DNA of 64,000 bases from Eutreptiella sp. 'Long Island Sound 2002'. Lineage: Eukaryota; Euglenozoa; Euglenophyceae; Eutreptiales; Eutreptiaceae. Shown piece after piece: positions 10,744-21,149 of this stretch. The stretch's first letter is position 1, and every line of letters begins with the position of its first letter. The DNA lies in contig OZ038382.1 of assembly GCA_964036045.1 (NCBI GenBank), positions 38,704,090 through 38,768,089 of the forward strand, read 5' to 3'. A model generated the notes under the pieces. The model saw only the letters and a list, made by a program, of their open reading frames with translations, was not told where the DNA came from and did not search any database. The position numbers and the translations under genes are program-made.

Positions 10744-11645
10744 CTAGCCCTTCCACTCGGCGTCTCGGAGCTGCTGGGCCCCTGGGGCCGAGGGGACCGG
10801 AACCAGTCCCATTCGGGCCTTGTGGTAGGTGGCCTTGGCCACTATGGGCGTGGTGATGACCAAGGGCGATCCCCCGGGCGGGGTGAGGGGGGCCCTATGG
10901 TCCCCGAGGCCCAGCCGGGCCGCGTCTACCGGTGAGTACCGGTCCCCCCGCTTGATGCGGACCTGCACCGGGGGGGGGGGTCGCCGGGGTTTCACGCGGG
11001 ACATGCACCGGGCACTGGCACACCAACACCAAAGCCCGGGTGTCCGGGGGCACCGCTCGGGGCGGGGGTGGGGCAGACCAGGCATACGCATACGCCATGG
11101 CATGGAGCCACCAGCCGGGGCGGGTGCCCCAGTCGGGGGTTGGAAGCCGGAGCTCCACCTTCCCCTCGATCACGTAGTAGACCGTGATCCCGAGCCCCGG
11201 TGGGTGGGGGGCCGGGACCGCATCTCCTTCCCGGCGTCCGGGGTCTCACGAGCCAAGGCGTCCGGGATGGCTTGGGGCCGATCCTCCCGAGGGGGCTCAG
11301 GCGTAGCACCAATGTCGGGGGCGGGCCGCGTGTTAGTCCCTTGGGGGACTGGCCGCAGAGTGCACTGGCCACATGGGTGGGGTCTCCAGAGGCGGCAGAC
11401 GTCGCACCACGCCAAGGCCGGCTTGTCCGGGGAGCTTTCCGGCGCCGGGGGGGCCGGCGCCTGGGCGCGTTCCGGGGCCTGGGAGGCCGTGGGCCGGCCA
11501 TCTGTTGGCTAGGCGCTCGCCACGGGGGCTGGCTGGGCACTTGCGAGCGCAGGCTGCTCGCCCGCCTCAGGGCGGTCCACTTCCATATGGTCCTGGGACA
11601 GCTCCGTGCCCACCGGGCACTTTGGGGGCTCTGACCCGGGGCCAT
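10744..11645 (-). pseudogene. LINE ORF1/gag-like region
   Basis: Proline- and arginine-rich sequence in several minus-strand frames. One frame (11,170-11,415) contains CDVCRLWRPHPCGQC, a possible zinc-binding knuckle. Another (10,895-11,173) reads KVELRLPTPDWGTRPGWWLH, which looks structured. LINE ORF1 products bind element RNA. The assignment rests mainly on position upstream of the endonuclease. Confidence 0.4.
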
Positions 11646-11799
11646 CCGCTTTTTCCTTCACGGGTTCCGGCTAACTGGAGCCCAGCCCTGGGACGGGGTT
11701 TGGGGCCCGCCGTGTCACAGAGGGCAGGCGCCGGCAAAGCCGGCTGCCCCGGCCGCCCGTGCTAGTCGCCTTAGGCTTGGGCGAGCTGGCTGGGTTTTC

Positions 11800-12481
11800 G
11801 GGCCGCTTTTTCAGTAGCTCAGGCGCTACATCACAGCTTGTCGGTTGTTGGCCATCAGGGCCCCAGGACGGTGTGTTGTGGTGTGTTGTGTTGTGTTACG
11901 TTGTGCCATATTGTCGTGTTTTTGTTCGAGTGTAAAGGATTGCTCTAGTTTCACAAGTTCAATAGCACCGGTAACATTCCTATGTTGAGGTGGCAACTGT
12001 GGGGACATGGCCCCACGCTGGATCGTGAGAAATCGCATGTTGTTGCAAGTTGTCTCAAATGGTCACAATTGCGATGAGCGGGTTGTTACCATCCCGCCAT
12101 GTGCCGGTGACATTTTTGCCAGGCATCGTCTCATCGTGTAGATAAGGAGGATTAGGATGAAGATGAGAATGATGATGATTAATTGAATCTTGGGGGTGCC
12201 TGAGCCGCGTCCGCCCCGCGACCTGCCCCGCGACCGGTCGCGACCACTGGAACATGGCCACGTTGTCACAAATTTGACCACACAGAAAGCATGCGTGCAA
12301 CTGAACCGGACAATGACGTGAAAATCCCTGCATGTCAGTGTAAACTTATGACAGTGGTCTAGAAGCATAATTGGGTTCCAAAATGTCACATCTTTTGTTC
12401 TTGTTGCATGAGATGGTTCATGTTGCTAGCTTTGGAATTATCATTGTGGCTTGTGAATTTGCTGGGGTTTTTGTGAAGAAA
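11800..12481. other. AT-richer intergenic, no gene seen
   Basis: GC content falls sharply after the LINE. A GTGTT-type simple repeat is at 11,876-11,902, and a GAT-rich stretch at 12,155-12,182. At 12,229-12,242 there is a perfect 14-base palindrome (CGCGACCGGTCGCG) preceded by two copies of ccccgcgacc. No coding sequence is convincing. Confidence 0.5.
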
Positions 12482-12660
12482 ATTCATGGATGATTGCCTT
12501 CAATTTTGCTTGTCACACAACAGTATCGGGTGTGCACCGGAACAATTTTCTTTTTTGGGAAGGTTCATCGACAATTGTTATCATTTGTGCTTGCCTGTCA
12601 CATAACTTTACCACGTGCGTTCCAGAACAAAAATTTTGTCAAGAAGATTCATAGACAATT
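12482..12660. repeat. Diverged tandem repeat upstream of a gene
   Basis: Three starts of the form (a/g)ttcatNgacaattg occur at about 12,482, 12,562 and 12,648. Each is followed, in the two complete units, by tgtcacataac-like and acgtgcgttccagaacaa-like segments. Units are about 81 and 86 bases. The array ends roughly 200 bases before the ATG at 12,855, so it may lie in that gene's promoter. Confidence 0.5.
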
Positions 12661-12854
12661 GCCTGCAATTTAGGGTGCCCACCACACCTTTTTCTGAATA
12701 CAGGTTCTTGGGCGACACTGCTTCGTCATTTTTTTTTGTGTTGTGTTGCGTGGTGTTGTTTGTGTGGTGTTTCTATAGGCCAATGTTTAGAAGTTTGCGA
12801 ACTTCGTTTGCTGCAACCGTTCGCCTTTGCCGCACACACAGCGATCAGAGTACC

Positions 12855-14130
12855 ATGACAACACCACAGGAGGCAATGAAACGCACGCTGGAGCTGTGTG
12901 CTGGCAACTACGGGTGGCTCAAGTTGCTCCCGAACGGCAAAGGCGAGCAGCTGCTTGGCGACGACGCAGCCTCGTGGGAGGAGTTGCAGGCTCGCCTTCT
13001 TGCGGCGCGCAATGCATTCATCGCGGGGGAATGGGCAGCCAAAGAATTCATGTTTGGCCCGAGCATGGCGCATGGCCATTCGAACGACGTCTCCAACACA
13101 GTGCAGCAGCGATGCGCCACGCTGCCCTGGGGCGACGACGAGTAGTGGACGCGCGAGGCAGGCCTCGATGGCGAGGAGGCACTGCGCGACGCCTTTGCGG
13201 AATGCGCCTTCATGTTCTTCCCGCTGCTCGAGGGTCTCTGCGACCCGCAGTGCGACATTACGCCGCTGGCGGTTGCTCTCTACCGGCGTCCCGCTGGAGC
13301 GCTCGCGCCGGCCCGAATGCTCGTGCAAGACGAGGTCGCATTTACGGCCAATTTGCAGAAGCTCTGCACCGCCCTCTACCAAGACGGGGCAGAGGACTGG
13401 CGCATACCGCTTTCGGAGGAGGCTGGAGGGCTGGATGACACGGAGGCAAGCCACTTCTGACGCTTCGATGACGGTCGCGCAGCTGATTCAACGCGGGCCG
13501 TTGCGTGACGCCTTTGCGACGGAGCATTGGTGTCCGCACACCTTTACCCCACGCGATCTGCAGCTGGCGGCCTCGGACGCCATCACCACCTGCGAGCCAT
13601 TTGTGGCACTGTGCGTCGCGGGGGACTCCGGTGCCGCGCCAAGGCTCATGCCGGCGCAGGCGTTGCGCATCGTTCAGTGCACGATCGATAGATGCCTCGA
13701 CAAGTTTGCGCCCCAGTACATGGACGACGAGGGTGTCTTTGGCGACCAGGAATGCAAGGCTCAATGTCTAGCGTATTTGCAGGGCCAGCTCGAGGAATTG
13801 GTGGCGCCGCTGGTCGGCGAGCCAGTGATCGCCCTGCCGCTGCAGTGGACCGACGCAGCGACGGCCGGCGTGGCGATGCAGCGCGCTCTCGGCCGTGTGG
13901 CGGACATGGGGGAGTTGCTGAAGGTGCAGATCGCCGCTCTCGCTGCTGCACAAGGCGACACATCTCTCTCTGGCACGGTGGTCCCACTCGCGCTCTCTGA
14001 TGCAGACATTCAGCCGGGCGCCCTGTTTGGGCAGGCGGCCTTTGGCAACGATCACCAGGGGGCAGTGCTATACATGCTGGTGGCCGATAGGTGGGCCATG
14101 CTCGTGTGCCACAAACACAGCAGCTGCTGA
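12855..14130 (+). pseudogene. Unknown gene with an in-frame TAG and a one-base frameshift
   Basis: An ATG at 12,855 (taccATGa) opens a frame to TAG at 13,143-13,145 (LPWGDDE then stop). The same frame continues with protein-like sequence (EALRDAFAECAFMFFPLLEG) to TGA at 13,458-13,460. From 13,468 the adjacent frame runs on (MTVAQLIQRGPLRDAFATEH) to TGA at 14,128-14,130. Ignoring the TAG and one base near 13,458 gives about 424 residues of uniform composition and GC-rich codon use, so it was probably one gene. No domain is recognised; both halves contain LRDAFA and are Ala/Leu-rich and helical. It is cytosolic by appearance. Alternatives are a recent pseudogene, sequencing errors, or stop readthrough. 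Other genes here end in TAG, so reassignment of TAG is unlikely. Confidence 0.6.
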
Positions 14131-16451
14131 TGCACGCACTTGCCCTGCCAACATTTCTATATGTCTAACTTACTTGGCTGCAGTCCTGCATTTTGGAACA
14201 CCCTGCAGAACGTAGCGAGTACAAACAGTTGAAATATTAATACATATTGAACAGGGCTCGGTGGGGTCGCTTCGCAACCGAACAAATGGTTCTAGCTAGA
14301 ACGGGTGGAGTGCTTTGGGGTGCAAAACAAATACCTGCCAGGCCCAGTAGCACCGGGCTTGCTTCTAATGAATGATAGAAGATTAGACCGTTTTGGATCA
14401 CCAATAAAGTCCAATATTGGTATGCGATAGACTAGTCGCTTTCTTGAGCAAAATCATCTCCCCTTCAAGCACACAACTAACCACCAAGACTCCCAAGCCA
14501 CACCATTGGGTGCCGATGGTGTTTGTTTGCTGCAGCCATGCCCCCGTGACAATCTTTTCCCACAACAACATGGATCCCTGTTTACATAGCATATTGCCCC
14601 CGCGACGCCTGGACGACCCAGCCAGTGAACCTGCACCCCGCTGTTACCACCATGCCCCGGGTCATGTCCCCGCCAGGCATATCCATCTAAGTAAAGAGTA
14701 GGACCTACTATGTGCCTCCAAGCAATTGAGGCACTACCACACCACGTAGTAACTATTGACTGCCATCTCCTCAGTAGTCATTTCTTCCATCTCATCCGCT
14801 TCTTCATGTGACACTGCATTCTGGAGGTCAATCTTGTGAACCTCTTTATCGCTCATATGCCACTCATCTCATGCTAGCTCATCGGGGCAAAATTAGGGCA
14901 AAATGACCCCTTTTTGGCCCCTTTGTGGAACAAAAAGTGTTATTGCACAGACCCCAGTTGTCAATCATTTGTACGGGATACCACTGAAATGGGAAGATTG
15001 GGGTCCGCGGACGACCTGGAGTGAGGGCTCTATAGTATTTCACAAGTGCTCCACAGGAGGGACAGGGCAATCACAACAGATGTCACTGGTGAGGAGAGGG
15101 ACTACCCATGACTTGCCTCTTCCTATCCCAGGAGATCCCGAGTGGATTCAGTGGCTGCACAGAGAGTCCCCACATGCCTGCAAGGTATGGAAGTCACAGT
15201 TCCCTGCCCTAATCTACAAGTCAATCTGGTATACGTTCCACAAACGCGACCATTACACAACTTCAGGTCGCTCATGCATGGCATTGGCGCCTCAGGTTTC
15301 CCACAAAGCTGGTGGAGAACGCCACTGTGGCGCCTTTTTGATAGATTGAGGTTGGAGAGAGTTGTTACCATGCAGCAGCTACTACAGTGGAAAGACGAGA
15401 AGAAAGCACGGGGGGGGGGCATTTTTTTCATGACTGCATTCAGGCCAGAAGTGTATGTACTTTTGTGCATCAAGTATGGGGAACAGCACCCTATGGTGCT
15501 CGGTGATGATATACATGTATGTGGCATGACCCACACGCCAGCACACCAAGGCAAAGCGACTTGGTTTTTTCATTGCCTATTTTTTCACTGCACAGCTCCG
15601 TACCACACACCACTAGATGAGGCGTGAGTGAAGTTTTGTCTTTGGTACCCTCACACGGCTGTGGTCGCAGTTTTGGTTATTTTTCTTGACTGCATGCACG
15701 GTTGAGTCCAATGTCTGTCATCAGACAACCCCTCCCACACACACGACCACGTCAACCACACAAAAGTCAACCTTCACACCTCACTGCTGCCTCCGTCTGC
15801 ACTACCACGTACATATAGCACTAAACACCACACATGACTCGTAGCCCTTTGGGCGGTACGACTGTGATACTGTATGAAGGAGCTCAGATGTGCTATGCCC
15901 GTGTTCAGCCTGGACCATTGGCTAGCCCAGTTACTGGAGGGCTACATGCTGTACAGAGATGTTCTTCCTACATCTCAGGGGTCCCCCGAGGACACTCAGT
16001 GACAGCGCCAGGAACTCAAAAACAAAGGGCACACATCTACCTCATCCCCACCATCATGTTGCATGGAAGCGTTGCCGCTTGCATCAACCATGGTTCACAC
16101 ATGAGGGACACCATGTTCCAACAGTCTGGCCCCCAAACGCAAAATCGCGTAAAGTGCAATAAGATGTGAGCTGACCGATGGAACCCCTTCACAATACCAT
16201 GCCCCATGTAGGGATCAAAGTGGACTCACATGGCTCCACAAGGAGGTATTGGATAGCACTAGTTGGGGTGCTTAGGCCCAAAAAGATGCCCGGCGCACTA
16301 ACATTCCCTCACACTCCAGTTGAATGCGAAAGGTGCAAAGTGGTGAATTGATTATGAGGGTGTTGCATGCACAATGCAGACGCCACGCATATTTTTCATA
16401 TGTTGGTTTCACTTTCTGAGTGTCTATTTTTTTCGACCACAAACACTTCCG
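14131..16451. other. Long intergenic stretch with weak ORFs
   Basis: Mostly mid-GC DNA. Two overlapping plus ORFs at 14,903-15,349 and 15,142-15,627 have some protein-like character (DLPLPIPGDPEWIQWLHRES; LVYVPQTRPLHNF). They shift frame against each other and match nothing I know; they could be a decayed gene. A poly-G run lies near 15,411-15,419. The final 200 bases before 16,452 probably hold the promoter of the WD40 gene. Confidence 0.4.
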
Positions 16452-19400
16452 ATGAGGTCGGTGCAAGCGATCTTTCTTCTGGTGCTCTTCTGGTGCTCCA
16501 TACCAACCCTGGCAGTCCCCCAAAGTGCAACCCCAAGGCCGTCCACCTCGTGCAGGTGCAATGACTGGCAATACGCGGGCAATGGTGGGTGGTGCGCAAC
16601 CTCGCACCAGCTGTCCTTGCTCCCTCATCCAGCGGAGCCCTGTGCCACCAGCGTAGGCTGGTGCTTCGTGGACCGGGGCGTGTGCCAGGACAGCCAGCCC
16701 AGCATCATTCAAATCAATGGCAAGCACCCGGACCATTACTTTTGGTCTTGTGAGCCCTGCAGGAACGCCACGGCCCCAGGCCCCACCCCCCGGCTGACGC
16801 TCAAACACCCGGGCTCCGTGATGGGGGTCGCATTCTCTCCCGATGGGCAATTGCTGGCTTCTTGCAGCCGTGGCGGCCACCCTCGGGGCAGAGATGGCGC
16901 CATTCATTTGTGGAACCCTTCCACAGGGGCGATGGTCCGCAAGCTGAAGATGGGTACAGGTACATCCTCTTATTTTGCTGCGTCTCCAAATGCGGTTGCC
17001 TTTTCCCCCGACGGCAAGCTGGTCATCTGTGGTGCTGAGGTGTGGGATTCCGCGGCGTACCAGAAGCTGCATACCCTTCCCATCGATGCCCAAGTGTGGG
17101 CGGTCGCGTGTGCACCCAATGGCCAGCTGCTAGTGACCGGCGATCATGCGGGGCGCATCCTCCTGTGGGACTTGCAGACTGGCCTCAGACTCCGGGGCTT
17201 CTTTGGCCACGCGAAGGACGTCAAAACGCTGGCTTTTACCCCCGATGGGAAGCAGCTGGTGTCAGGCAGTGAAGACCGCACCATCAAAGTCTGGGACGTC
17301 GCCACCGGGACGCCGCTCCTGCAGAACATGCGACACAATACCGCGTCTGTGTATAAAGTTGCGGTCTCCCCTGATGGTCACCGGATTGTCTCGGACGACG
17401 GCCTCCGGGTCCACGTTTGGGACCTTCACACGGGGGCCCTTGTCAAGACCTTTACCTACGTGGCCGCAGCCAATGCAGTGGCGTACTCTCCAGACGGAAC
17501 GTTGATTGCCTCCGGGCACAATGATAACGTGATCAACCTCTGGGAGGTCTCCACAGGGCGGGTGGTGGCGGCGCTGAGCCCCCCCAACCGCCGCCGCAAC
17601 CGCATTTGGGCAGTCGCGTTCTCGCCAGATGGTTGTCAGCTCGCCGCTGCTGGGGAAACTGACAACACTGCCAGGGTGTGGGATGTAGAGTGCAGCCCTG
17701 CGTCAAGTCCAACTCCCAACGTCTTTTCGGAGGATGCAAGCCCTCCCAGTTCGATGTTCCGTCCAATTCCGCCTCCTGCATCTTCGTCTGCATCTCCAGA
17801 TGCTTGTTCCGCTGTACGCGACGGTCACATTGTCCGCAGTCGGACGGGTGCTATTTACATGATCCATGATGGGCAACGGCATTATATTGCGACGTGTGAT
17901 CAATGTGGGAGAAGTTGGTGCGATTCCGAAAAGTGGGCACTTGATGGGATCCCATGCGTCGACACAGCATGGCCCCTGAACGGGACTTACTCTTGTCGAG
18001 GCGCGCTGTCACCGACGCCTGCATCTCCGCCCGAACATCCGCCCGCGTCTCCGTTTCCACATCCCGGGACCGCCAGGCACGCGTGTGTGTCTTTTCGGTA
18101 TGACTCGCTGATGGTCAAAACGGCGGGCACCTGCGAGATGGTGGTGTCCGCGGCTGAGTGCACAGTGCCATCATCGTCGGTTGGGGGAGGGAGGGACTTG
18201 TACAAGGACACGGCCTGCGGAGCTGCACTGTCTCAGCACAGGAATGCCCTTGTCCCCGACAAAAGTGCAGATGGAGCGTTTCTCGTACTCGCCATTCTGC
18301 TCCCCGTCGCTGTGGTGGTGGTCGGCCAAGTGGTCACCTCGTTGACCCTTGGGTGCTATCACCGATGGCACATGCGGCGGCACCATTCGACGAGGCCTGA
18401 CCCAGCGGCGGGGCGGGCGGTTCCTTGTGGACAGGCCCCAGCCCCGTCCGCTCTGGGGGCTGAGGCGTTCGGTGTCGTTCCCCTTGTCGGCCAACAGGCT
18501 CCCACTGCGACTCTGCCTGGCCCACTGCTGGACCCGCAGCTCGGCTGTGTGGACCGCCCAGGCACCCAGCCAAGGGCGCTGGTACCCGTGCTTCCCATGC
18601 ATGAGCCCCCGACTCCTTTGCTGAAGGCCCTTCAGCGCCACAGGGACAGCATCGCTTTTGACGATGGTGGCCTTCTCAATGGTGCCTCAGTGCTGGCACC
18701 CCACCATAGAGATGGCCCAGAGACCGCCGCCAATGCTACAAAGCCCACCCTCAGTACCACAGAAATCATGCTCCATACCACAGATCCCACGCCAAACACC
18801 ACAGAACTCACATCCAATGCCACAGATCCCACACCCAAGACCACAGAACTCATGTCCAATACCACGGAGCCCACACCCAATGCTACAGAACTCATGTGCA
18901 ATACCGCAGAGCCCACACCCAACACCACAGAGCCCACGCCCAACACCGCAGAATGCACGTCCAATACCACACAGCCCACGTCCAACACCGCGGAACGCAC
19001 GTCCAATGCAACACAGCCCACGCCCAACACCCCAGAATTCACCTCCAACACCACAGAGCCCACGCCCAACGCTACAGAACTCATGTGCAATACTGCAGAG
19101 CCCACACCCAACACCACAGAGCCCACGCCCAACACCACAGAGCCCACACCCAACACCACAGAGCCCACACCCAACACCACAGAGCCCACGCCCAACACCA
19201 CAGAGCCCACGCCCAACACCACAGAGCCTACGCCCAATACCACAGAGCCTACGTCCACCGGTACAGAATGCACGTCCAACACCACAGACCCCACGCCCAA
19301 TACCATAGAACTCACGTCCAACACCACAGAGCCTACGTCCAATACTACAGAACCCATGTCCAATACCGCAAGGCCCACGCCCAATAACACAGAGCCCACC

Positions 19401-19538
19401 CCAAACGCCCGGGAGGCGGGGCCAGACGCCACCAAATCCGCACGGAATCTGTCGGTTCTTGCATCCACGATGCAAGAGCCCACGGCGCGCGCCGCCGTGC
19501 CCAATGCCATACACTCCTCGGAGCAGCCCAACCCCTGA
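16452..19538 (+). CDS. Single-pass membrane protein with N-terminal WD40 propeller and 7-residue repeat tail
   Basis: The intronless ORF is 1,028 residues from the ATG at 16,452, chosen because it begins a good signal peptide (MRSVQAIFLLVLFWCSIPTL). An upstream in-frame ATG at 16,374 would bury it. Residues about 30-107 are Cys-rich. Residues 115-413 hold about seven WD40 repeats (VAFSPDGQLLASC, IHLWNPSTG, LAFTPDGKQLVSGS, IKVWDVATG). Another Cys-rich part follows (IYMIHDGQRHYIATCDQCGR). A TM helix lies at about 608-633 (LVLAILLPVAVVVVGQVV), followed by basic HRWHMRRHH, so the C-terminus should be cytosolic. Residues 762-985 are tandem TTEPTPN repeats. WD40 propellers are protein-binding platforms and usually intracellular, so an extracellular one on a receptor-like protein is uncommon. 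Ligand and signalling partner are unknown. Confidence 0.8.
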   Translation: MRSVQAIFLLVLFWCSIPTLAVPQSATPRPSTSCRCNDWQYAGNGGWCATSHQLSLLPHPAEPCATSVGWCFVDRGVCQDSQPSIIQINGKHPDHYFWSCEPCRNATAPGPTPRLTLKHPGSVMGVAFSPDGQLLASCSRGGHPRGRDGAIHLWNPSTGAMVRKLKMGTGTSSYFAASPNAVAFSPDGKLVICGAEVWDSAAYQKLHTLPIDAQVWAVACAPNGQLLVTGDHAGRILLWDLQTGLRLRGFFGHAKDVKTLAFTPDGKQLVSGSEDRTIKVWDVATGTPLLQNMRHNTASVYKVAVSPDGHRIVSDDGLRVHVWDLHTGALVKTFTYVAAANAVAYSPDGTLIASGHNDNVINLWEVSTGRVVAALSPPNRRRNRIWAVAFSPDGCQLAAAGETDNTARVWDVECSPASSPTPNVFSEDASPPSSMFRPIPPPASSSASPDACSAVRDGHIVRSRTGAIYMIHDGQRHYIATCDQCGRSWCDSEKWALDGIPCVDTAWPLNGTYSCRGALSPTPASPPEHPPASPFPHPGTARHACVSFRYDSLMVKTAGTCEMVVSAAECTVPSSSVGGGRDLYKDTACGAALSQHRNALVPDKSADGAFLVLAILLPVAVVVVGQVVTSLTLGCYHRWHMRRHHSTRPDPAAGRAVPCGQAPAPSALGAEAFGVVPLVGQQAPTATLPGPLLDPQLGCVDRPGTQPRALVPVLPMHEPPTPLLKALQRHRDSIAFDDGGLLNGASVLAPHHRDGPETAANATKPTLSTTEIMLHTTDPTPNTTELTSNATDPTPKTTELMSNTTEPTPNATELMCNTAEPTPNTTEPTPNTAECTSNTTQPTSNTAERTSNATQPTPNTPEFTSNTTEPTPNATELMCNTAEPTPNTTEPTPNTTEPTPNTTEPTPNTTEPTPNTTEPTPNTTEPTPNTTEPTSTGTECTSNTTDPTPNTIELTSNTTEPTSNTTEPMSNTARPTPNNTEPTPNAREAGPDATKSARNLSVLASTMQEPTARAAVPNAIHSSEQPNP
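18735..19406 (+). repeat. 21-bp coding minisatellite (TTEPTPN), about 32 units
   Basis: Units of 21 bases follow the consensus accacagagcccacgcccaac. They encode TTEPTPN with variants TSN, LMCN and ELTSN. The central run, about 19,100-19,250, is nearly identical from unit to unit, indicating recent expansion. Because the unit length is divisible by three and lacks stops, all three plus frames and some minus frames are open, which generates several shadow ORFs. Confidence 0.9.
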
Positions 19539-20250
19539 GGGAGGGTTCCGTCGGGTGTGCGGGTTGCTGGGGGTACCGCCAATTACACGACCCTGACCAC
19601 AACCCATAGACAGCCCCAGGAGTTGCAATGTCTATTGTCAAGGCAGCCACTTATATCCAAGCACAGATTGATGCTGGAAGCAGATCCCCCAAGAGCCCAT
19701 GTTCTGGGCCCGCCGTTAGTTGCCAAATCACACGACCAATATTCACAGACGTATAGGCGCTGCGGGGGCGCTGACCTTGACCCCTGGTATAGGCACCTGA
19801 CTTCTGTGGTTTGTTGTTTGCTGTGCACCCGAGCTGACTTGCAGGAGCGCGGCACATGGCGGTAGCACCTTGGAGTGGGTGACATGGGTGTCTTAAATAT
19901 TCGAAATGCTGCAGCCCCTGTCGCCAACATCCGTCGAACAGGTCATCATTCACATTTTTGAATTGCGCGCAGTTGTGTCCTTTCTCAAAGAAGGCATCCC
20001 CCTCATGTCGTCCAGGCCTTTTTTTTGCTTTGAGCGGTGGTTTGGACGTATTACCCATCCCGCCACGGACCCATCCCGTCCTATTCTTGTATAGTGAACA
20101 AGGTTCCTGGGCTTTTGAACAGGAACCACCATTCTCTTGTAGATACTTCAACCATGCATCGCGATCTGCTCCGCATGCGGTACAGCGTCGCGACATAACC
20201 CTCCTAACCCAACATATTCTTTCCGATCGTTCTGCATACTTTATTTACTA
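19539..20250. other. Intergenic or intronic, nothing assigned
   Basis: No convincing coding sequence. It precedes the membrane-anchor exon at 20,281 and may contain earlier exons or introns of that gene. ORFs on both strands here lack protein-like patterns. Confidence 0.4.
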
Positions 20251-20280
20251 CTTCTTCTACTACTACTACTACTACTACAG

Positions 20281-20454
20281 CACAGAAATGCAACCGTTTG
20301 GAAATTATTGGTCGTCATCCTGTTTGTGGTGCTGGGAGTTGCAGCCTATTTTGCATACAGGAGCAAGAATCGCAACGGCCAGAATGACAGTGAAGCCGTG
20401 CAAACGGTGTGTAGAGTAAAGAAGTCAGGACAGGGGTGTCTCGAAAAAACGTAG
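20281..20454 (+). CDS. Terminal exon encoding a membrane anchor and short tail
   Basis: A short open frame starts after a (CTA)n tract ending in ctacag, which looks like a 3' splice acceptor. It reads RNATVWKLLVVILFVVLGVA then AYFAYRSKNRNGQN, ending at TAG (20,452-20,454). This is a textbook TM helix followed by a basic stop-transfer segment and a roughly 30-residue cytosolic tail containing two Cys (VCRVKK, GCLEK). NAT just before the helix is a glycosylation sequon. There is no ATG, so it is called as the last exon of a type I membrane protein whose ectodomain exons I could not identify upstream. Confidence 0.5.
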   Translation, partial: HRNATVWKLLVVILFVVLGVAAYFAYRSKNRNGQNDSEAVQTVCRVKKSGQGCLEKT

Positions 20455-20535
20455 GTACCATGTCTAAGGTGAGATGATGCCCCGTGGCATTGTGCAAATG
20501 GTCGAGCTAATGTACATTTTTTTCCGCTTTAGGCC

Positions 20536-21149
20536 CTATTGATGAACAAGTTCAAGTCCCTCGTGCACTTTCCTCCCTCCTGCAATAACATCGCCCAGGT
20601 AGATGTCTACATCACGTGTCATCTCGTTGAGCTCGCTGTATGTTATCAATTTCAGTGACGACAATATGGGGACCTTTTCCACGTCGATCACCTCCATTCC
20701 TGTGATGCCTGGTTTATCGATTGGCTCGTATGTAAGGTCCCATAGTCTGTGTCCCGGTCGTTTCGCGAGTGTGAAGAGTGTGGTGTCAATTGCCAGCTGG
20801 TTCCAATTTGCGTCGTATATATCCGAGCATCTTCCATCATTAGGATCTTGCACTACAGACAAGCACGTGGCAAGATTATCTTTTATGTTCGCAAACTCCA
20901 GTCTGATTCCAGTCTGCGCTGAAGAACGGCATTGGTGGTCGGGCCTCCAAGATCTTTCGTCCAATTAGCAAGTTTGCAACGTTCCGAGAATGACCTGCAG
21001 AATGAATGCAGTGTGCATTCTACCGTCTCATTTTCCATTATTGTCAACTGAGATTGGGATGGTCGTTCGAAAAGCCCCATCGATGCATCGCATATTGCAT
21101 GTGCAAGTCCAGTTTCAGGGCATCTAGCTTGTTGTAAACTAGAAGGCAC
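20536..21149 (-). pseudogene. Unknown protein, two overlapping frames
   Basis: A minus-strand frame at 20,883-21,149 (MENETVECTLHSFCRSFSER) and the adjacent frame at 20,536-20,964 (IDTTLFTLAKRPGHRLWDLT then YEPIDKPGITGMEVIDVEK) look like one protein of about 200 residues. They are joined by a frameshift or small intron around 20,890-20,960. The composition is soluble and mixed alpha/beta. I recognise no family. AT content is higher than in the GC-rich host genes. Confidence 0.45.

Larger units (their letters stand above)
6446..11790 (-). mobile_element. Decayed non-LTR (LINE) retrotransposon
   Basis: Read right to left on the minus strand, this stretch shows a proline-rich ORF1/gag-like region, an apurinic-type endonuclease, a long linker, an RT and a C-terminal tail. 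That is the order expected of a LINE. The frame changes repeatedly, so no intact polyprotein exists. GC content is high throughout, which is why long antisense ORFs appear on both strands. The 5' end is placed near 11,790, where GC drops; the 3' end is near 6,446, at the repeat. No poly-A tail or target-site duplication was found. Confidence 0.75.

Noticed and set aside
13143-13145. TAG reassigned to an amino acid in this organism
   Set aside because: Other plausible genes, such as the recombinase at 44,890, end at TAG, and intact genes lack internal TAG or TAA. A lesion or error is simpler.
18632-19628. Long minus-strand ORFs rich in Gly-Val-Gly across the 21-bp repeat
   Set aside because: A stop-free 21-bp repeat opens every frame; the plus frame has the signal peptide, WD40 repeats and TM helix.
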